From assembly GCF_000346465.2 (NCBI RefSeq), contig NC_034009.1, forward strand, positions 42,479,897-42,543,896: 64,000 nucleotides of DNA. Reading direction: 5' to 3'. Numbering within the stretch: position 1 is the first letter of the stretch; every line of letters begins with the position of its first letter. Shown here in pieces: positions 59,113 to 64,000 of the stretch. This stretch comes from Prunus persica (taxonomy: Eukaryota > Streptophyta > Magnoliopsida > Rosales > Rosaceae). The notes under the pieces were generated by a model. That model worked only from the letters and a program-made list of their open reading frames with translations, was not told the origin of the DNA and did not search any database. Position numbers and translations under genes: made by a program.

Positions 59113-61990
59113 AATAAATAAGTTATTAACCAAACCAATCTTTCAATTCCGTTACCCCTAATCACGAGCCAATATGTTCTTCAATGATTGAATGGCAGAT
59201 CAACCATTTCTGGTTGATACATGCGTTGATGCTTGGTTGGTAGACAGAGAGAGAGAGGTTAGAGATGAAAAGGGACCTTGCAAACAAGACTATCATCATA
59301 TCTTGTCTGTAGCTGCTAGGGCACACATGACATGTGCACTAATTTTGGGCCAAAAAGGTAACGTTGTCCAGAGTTTGTTTTTCCTGTTTGGACAGAGATT
59401 GGTGTAATTGGTGAGGAGTTTTGGTGTGTACTTGTTCAGCACCAATGCCGCTTCCTCCTTCATGACGCAGGCATCAAGCTCTCAATTATTGATTCATGAA
59501 CTTCGTGACTTTTCTCTTTTTCTTTCTATAATTTCTTGCATGAGTAATTTGTTTAGAGCATGTCCATCTCTAATTGGATTCAGTCCCTTCATCAAATTGT
59601 GATGATTCATACAAGAACAGGTCTCATGTTCAAGTTTCTGTTTTATTTTTTGACCTTTTTGAAAAAATAATAATAAATTTGGTGGCGGAGGCATTCAATT
59701 TTGTAGACAACCTAGTTCTAATTAGAGCCAATTAGGGAGTTGTCCAAAAAGTTAGTTTTGACTACATGCATGCTTAAGGGGATTTTGTATGAACTTCTAA
59801 TTAATTCCATGTAATGGCTTTAACATAGATGCCCAGTGTTTAGACTTCGCGTATATAAATAAATAAATATATATACTAAAGCGATTATCTAAATATATAT
59901 ACTAAAGCGTATACACACTTCCATGCCTAACAGCCTAATCAAATTGAGTTTGTTATTTCTAAAGTGTCTCTCTCTTATTCAAGACATTACCTTTTTTTTT
60001 TTTTTTTCCTTTCTTCTTGTTCTAGGTATTATTCAAACCCAACAGAGCTGAGGCTTTAGCAGAGGAAAAGAAGGACTGAAAAATAGGAGTCGGGGAGTTT
60101 GGTCTTCCATGAATATTATGGCTTGACATGTGAGTGTGAGGAGAAACTATCAATACCCATCACGTCCGTTCTGCAGGTTTCAACACACCTGAATCATATA
60201 ACCAAAATAGCTTTCAGTGGTCGACTAGTGGCTAGGTAAAGAAAATAGTGTTGGGAAGAAAGAGTAATAAAGTCTATGCAAATTGATCTGAATCTATAAC
60301 AAAAGTTCATATAAAAGTATGGAAGTCTATAATAAAAGTTTATAAAAGTTTATTAAAAATCCGGATAAAACCAATAGGAGTTATACAATTCCAGAAAATC
60401 TGTCACTTAAAAAAAATCTTTCAAAATCTTATACAATCCTAATTGAATACACCCATTTCTAAAGTCTATACGGGAAAATAATGACACTCACCAATCACCA
60501 CCCTCATCCTTAACTTTGCAACCTCCCCCAACACACCCCTCTGCTTATTCTCCCTCACGACTTGACCACCTCATCCCCACCCGCAACCCACAGCCCCAAG
60601 CCCCAAGATTCTAATTTGGGCAAAAAATTGAAGAAATGATATCGCCCAAAGCTCAAGAGCGAGGGACGCTGAACACATTCTACTTCTTTGATTTGGTTTT
60701 CAAAAATTGTGTTGGTTGTTGTTTATGTTATTGTAGATGAGGGAAAAAAAAAACAGAGGGAAGGTGGGGGAAGGGGAGAGCTGAGAGCTGAGATGGTGTT
60801 TAGTTTATATGGACGGTTTAACCCCTCAATTGAACCTTAAAATTGACAGACTTTGACGGTAGGACTGTTTTGATACAAAATGAAAGTTGAAGGACCACTG
60901 AAATGAAAATTTTAGTTTGTGGACCAAAATGATACTGGAGCAATAGTTGGGGGATCATTTCAGTTAATAACCCTTTTCTTCTTGTAAATTTTAAAGGATC
61001 ATATAATAAATTATTCCAGTGGGTCTTTTAGAGAGAAAAATAACTAGACTGGATTTAGTGACCAGTTTTTTGGATGCTACTAGAATTACTCTTAAATTTG
61101 GGTGAATTTAGAATACATGTTTCCTTAACGCTGTGAACTCCGTTTTTTTTTTTTTTAAAAAAAAAAAAAACAACCAAACCATCAACTTGGCACGAGCTAT
61201 CGGTGGACCTCCAAAGAGATTTGTTGAAATAATTCTTGGATATTATTATTGGAATCCAAATATTATTATTTTTTGGTGGGTATGTAATCCAGTTATAAAT
61301 TACTTTACAGAAATTTATCAACAAATTTTATTGTGCAGAAATTAAATTAAAAAAAACTTTTTATAGACAATAGAAAATACATTAAATTTTGTATTAAAAA
61401 AATAATAATAATAACAAGAAGAAGAAATGTAATGTTGGAAATGATGCATTAGAAAATGGAATTTGTTTGAGCGCCACATCACAATTCACTTCCAACAGTG
61501 ACGCATAAATGGAATCTGACCACTATGATATGACTAAGCTTTATCAAGAGCCCAAACCCAACAAAAAAAAATTATATATATAAAAAAAAAAGGACTAGCC
61601 CACCTAAAGAGAAAAAAACCAAAATGCAAAGAGTCAGCATGCTGCATGCCTATCTCTCTATGCCAGATGTCCCCTTCAAAAATCCAAGCTGCCAATTGTG
61701 CAATCCCAAGTTGAGACAATGAGATAAATGATTAATTATAGAAACAAAATCTCTCCCCAAGTAGCAAAATCCTAAATCATGACTGAGACTGGTTGCATTA
61801 GACTCGAGACATAGTTATGCTTAACTTATCTGCAGAAAACAAGCTTGACAATTCAAAGTGAAATGACAAATGATGGTGATTAAACACTAAGCAAGAGATT
61901 TTCTTTTCTGGTATGTATTCGATGTAAAAGTCCCATATCGATAACTTACTCATAAATTCACGTTGTTGTTAGTAATCGACTTAAATACTT
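59113..61990. other. gene-poor region
   Basis: No gene supported. A poly-T run at 59992-60008, an A/T block at 61144-61170 that is a near-perfect A/T palindrome, and a C-rich patch at 60483-60610 resembling that at 58680. 60820-60970 has phrases (ACCCCTCAATTGAACC, GTTGAAGGACCACTG, GTGGACCAAAATGATAC) like arms of the foldback element at 47321. Confidence 0.4.
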
Positions 61991-61999
61991 AAATGATGT

Positions 62000-62460
62000 T
62001 GAAAATAAAGATCCATAACATTATTGTTATGCTAAATTTAACGTCTGAATATAAGAAAATTAAAGTATTCAATTTACAATGAAGTAAATTTAAGTTTTAG
62101 TCACAAAAAAACATTCACTTTTAGAAAAAGCCAATTTTTTTTCTTTCAAAAAAGACAGAAAAACCCCTCAACCTTCAAACCAAAGACATGCAAATGTAAA
62201 GAATTCCTTAAGGAAATTCAAAAATAAATAAGAGCATTTTTGTCCATTTTAGCTTCTTTTAAAAATATTTCTCTCTTCTTCTTAAAATTAATTGACAATG
62301 AAAATAAAGATCCATAACATTATTAATATGCTAAACTTTAACTCCCCGATATAATATTTTCTCAAAATATTCAATATAAAAATAATTCACAATGGAAATT
62401 AAAATCCATAATATTATTATTATGCTAAAGTTTAACTTCCGGATATAAGATTCTCTCAAC
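62000..62460. repeat. three diverged copies of a ~70-bp unit
   Basis: Copies near 62003, 62299 and 62386 share AAGATCCATAACATTATT, ATGCTAAA and TTTAAC followed by a GATATAA word. Spacing is uneven (~296 and ~95 bases). Confidence 0.65.
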
Positions 62461-63170
62461 AAAGAATGAGTCAAGGTTTTCAACTCATGACCTGTAGAGC
62501 TAGATCTTCGATGTCATGTTGCATATGAATCTAAACAAAATTAATTTATTAAAGAAATTCGCCGAGCAAGCTAAGAAATATTTTCCACCCTGTCAAGGTA
62601 AAGACAGGGGATTTGAGAAGGAACTGGAGAGGTGGATGGGGATTTGTTTTGTTGCATAATAATAAGATAAGAGAAATATAAAAATATAGAAAATAAAAGT
62701 CGTGGCTGCAGTTCGCCTACCAATTTGTTGTAACTTGTATACCACCCACTCCATTAGCACTAACCTATCGTATTCACTCACTTCAGCCCCCCAGCCCATC
62801 TCTCTCTCTCTCTCTCTCTCTCTCTGCCCAAAAGGCGTTTTTGTAGCAACTAGCCTAAATTGCATGGGGGAGAATTTCATCCAAAAAATTAGGAATAAAT
62901 AAATAAGAAAGAAAAGTAAAAGATAAGGGCAAAAATCAAATCTTTCACTCCTGAAAAAGAAATGAACTTTTTTTTTGCTGTTGGGTCTAATTCCCATCCT
63001 CATAAAACTCTAAAGTATGAGAAACAGAGCAAAAGATAAGATTAATTACAACCCCCCTGGCTCCAAGAGAGAGAAAGACACAGAGAGAAAGATATGTCAG
63101 ATGGGTATATTAGTTTGAGATAGAAAATACTTGTGCTGGGTTTTGTTGGTTGGTGAAATATTTTTTGGGG
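62461..63170. promoter_or_regulatory. CRY1 promoter and leader region
   Basis: A (CT)n run at 62800-62825 and a GA-rich leader at 63065-63095 (AGAGAGAGAAAGACACAGAG) precede the CRY1 ATG. No other gene in this stretch. Confidence 0.45.
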
Positions 63171-63483
63171 ATGTCAGGTGGTGGATGCAGTGTAGTCTGG
63201 TTCAGGAGAGATCTGAGGGTGGAAGATAACCCAGCTTTAGCTGCTGGAGTGAGAGCAGGAAGTGTGGTTTGTGTCTTTATTTGGGCACCTGAGGAAGAAG
63301 GCCCATATTACCCGGGAAGGGTGTCAAGATGGTGGCTCAAACACAGCTTGGCTCATCTTGATTCCTCTTTGAGAAGTCTGGGCACATCTCTCATCACCAA
63401 GAGGTCCACTGACAGTGTTTCTTCTCTTCTTGAGGTTGTTATTTCCACTGGTGCCACTCAGCTCTTCTTCAACCACTTATATG
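63171..63483 (+). CDS. CRY1: cryptochrome 1 blue-light receptor, first exon only
   Basis: First 104 residues of the photolyase-like N-terminal domain. Begins MSGGGCSVVWFRRDLRVEDNP, the antenna-binding alpha/beta fold, and continues VFIWAPEEEGPYYPGRVSRWWLKHSLAHLDSSLRSLGT, STDSV and FFNHLY. It ends at TAT G before a GTCAGT donor at 63484, where other CRY1 genes continue into DPLSLVRDHR. Those details (CSVVWF, LITKRSTDSVSSLL) fit CRY1 rather than CRY2. CRY1 binds FAD and acts in the nucleus and cytoplasm to control de-etiolation. The remaining domain, FAD pocket and C-terminal tail are right of the window. The ATG at 63171 is chosen; the frame is open a few codons further but without another ATG. 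Confidence 0.93.
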
Positions 63484-64000
63484 GTCAGTTCTTATCTGTT
63501 ACACCAATTTTCTTAATTCTTATCTGTTACAATAGTTTTTAAGATGTCTTCTTTTTCAATGATCTGGTTTTTGTGTCTTGAATATAGGGATGATTCTGAT
63601 TTCTATAGGCGTTTTGATTTTCTCTCCTCTTCTGGGTTTGGGGCTAGTTCAATAAATTTATTGGGTTGGCATGTAAATCTGTAGTATTGGTTGAAAAGTA
63701 ATTCAATTTGTTTTCGTATCAAATTCAAAAAGGTTGGTGCTTTGGTGTCTGGCTGAATTGTTTGAGTATTTGATTAATTACCTACCATGTTCCTGTTTGG
63801 GTGATTTACTATTCAGTAGCTGTTGACAGTGTTGAGGTTTCTTGATTGGGGCAAAAATGCTATTTGATTGTTTGTATTTTAGTGGTCCTTTCTCACCAAC
63901 AGTGGGAACAGATTCAGTTATGATTTATTCATTAAGCCTAATTGAATTTTTTAAAGTATAAAAAGAAGAATTTTTTAACTATCAACATTTTTAGTTACAA
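63484..64000 (+). other. CRY1 intron 1, running off the edge
   Basis: T-rich sequence with no exon; begins with the GTCAGT donor. Confidence 0.7.

Noticed and set aside
59192..59694. Short frames on both strands near 59.2-59.7 kb
   Set aside because: No motif, no splice partners, composition like surrounding intergenic DNA.
1..64000. tRNA, rRNA or organelle insertions
   Set aside because: I saw only degenerate tRNA-derived repeat boxes, and no full cloverleaf or ribosomal sequence.

Overview
The window is nuclear DNA from a flowering plant, a eudicot. It is AT-rich, its genes carry short GT-AG introns, and there are many microsatellites, MITEs and LTR retrotransposons. Several proteins are plant-specific: an alpha-expansin pair, an R2R3-MYB, an REM-type B3 protein, ZYP1 and a plant cryptochrome. 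A woody rosid, perhaps Rosaceae, is plausible from general feel, but no single feature here proves it.

Layout, left to right. 1-3680 (-): 5' half of a CCR4-type deadenylase that runs off the left edge. 3.7-7.2 kb: repeat-rich block with a ~160-bp tandem array split by inserted elements, including a hAT element carrying a second element inside it. 7653-8080 (+): small two-exon membrane protein. 8578-8975: MITE. 9586-10589 and 13730-14742 (+): tandem alpha-expansins, with a hAT MITE between them. 15492-21470 (-): synaptonemal complex protein ZYP1. 22106-25446: copia-derived LTR element, mostly non-coding. 26733-29328 (+): BTL3-like mitochondrial-carrier-family protein. 30978-34905 (+): TMEM135-like membrane protein. 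35277-35645 (-): TRM112. 37328-41289: damaged Ty1/copia element with an odd insertion scar. 41945-45040 (+): two-domain B3 (REM) protein. 45936-46958 (-): DTM1-like signal-peptidase-complex protein. 47.3-49.0 kb: foldback element and a second copy of the hAT MITE. 51225-52648 (+): R2R3-MYB of the MYB53/92/93 type. 54286-56251 (-): Mediator subunit MED18. 56.3-63 kb: gene-poor, with MITE remnants and repeats. 63171-63483 (+): first exon of CRY1, which runs off the right edge.

The genes are unrelated single-copy loci rather than a cluster, apart from the expansin pair. They cover mRNA decay (CCR4), cell-wall loosening (expansins), meiosis (ZYP1), transport (BTL3), organelle membranes (TMEM135-like), tRNA/rRNA/protein methylation (TRM112), transcription (B3, MYB, MED18), secretion (DTM1-like) and light sensing (CRY1). 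I found no previously undescribed gene system. The unusual signals are structural: non-canonical retrotransposon insertion, nested hAT elements with exact 8-bp target duplications, two likely GC-AG introns, and a phrase-like minisatellite inside an LTR element.
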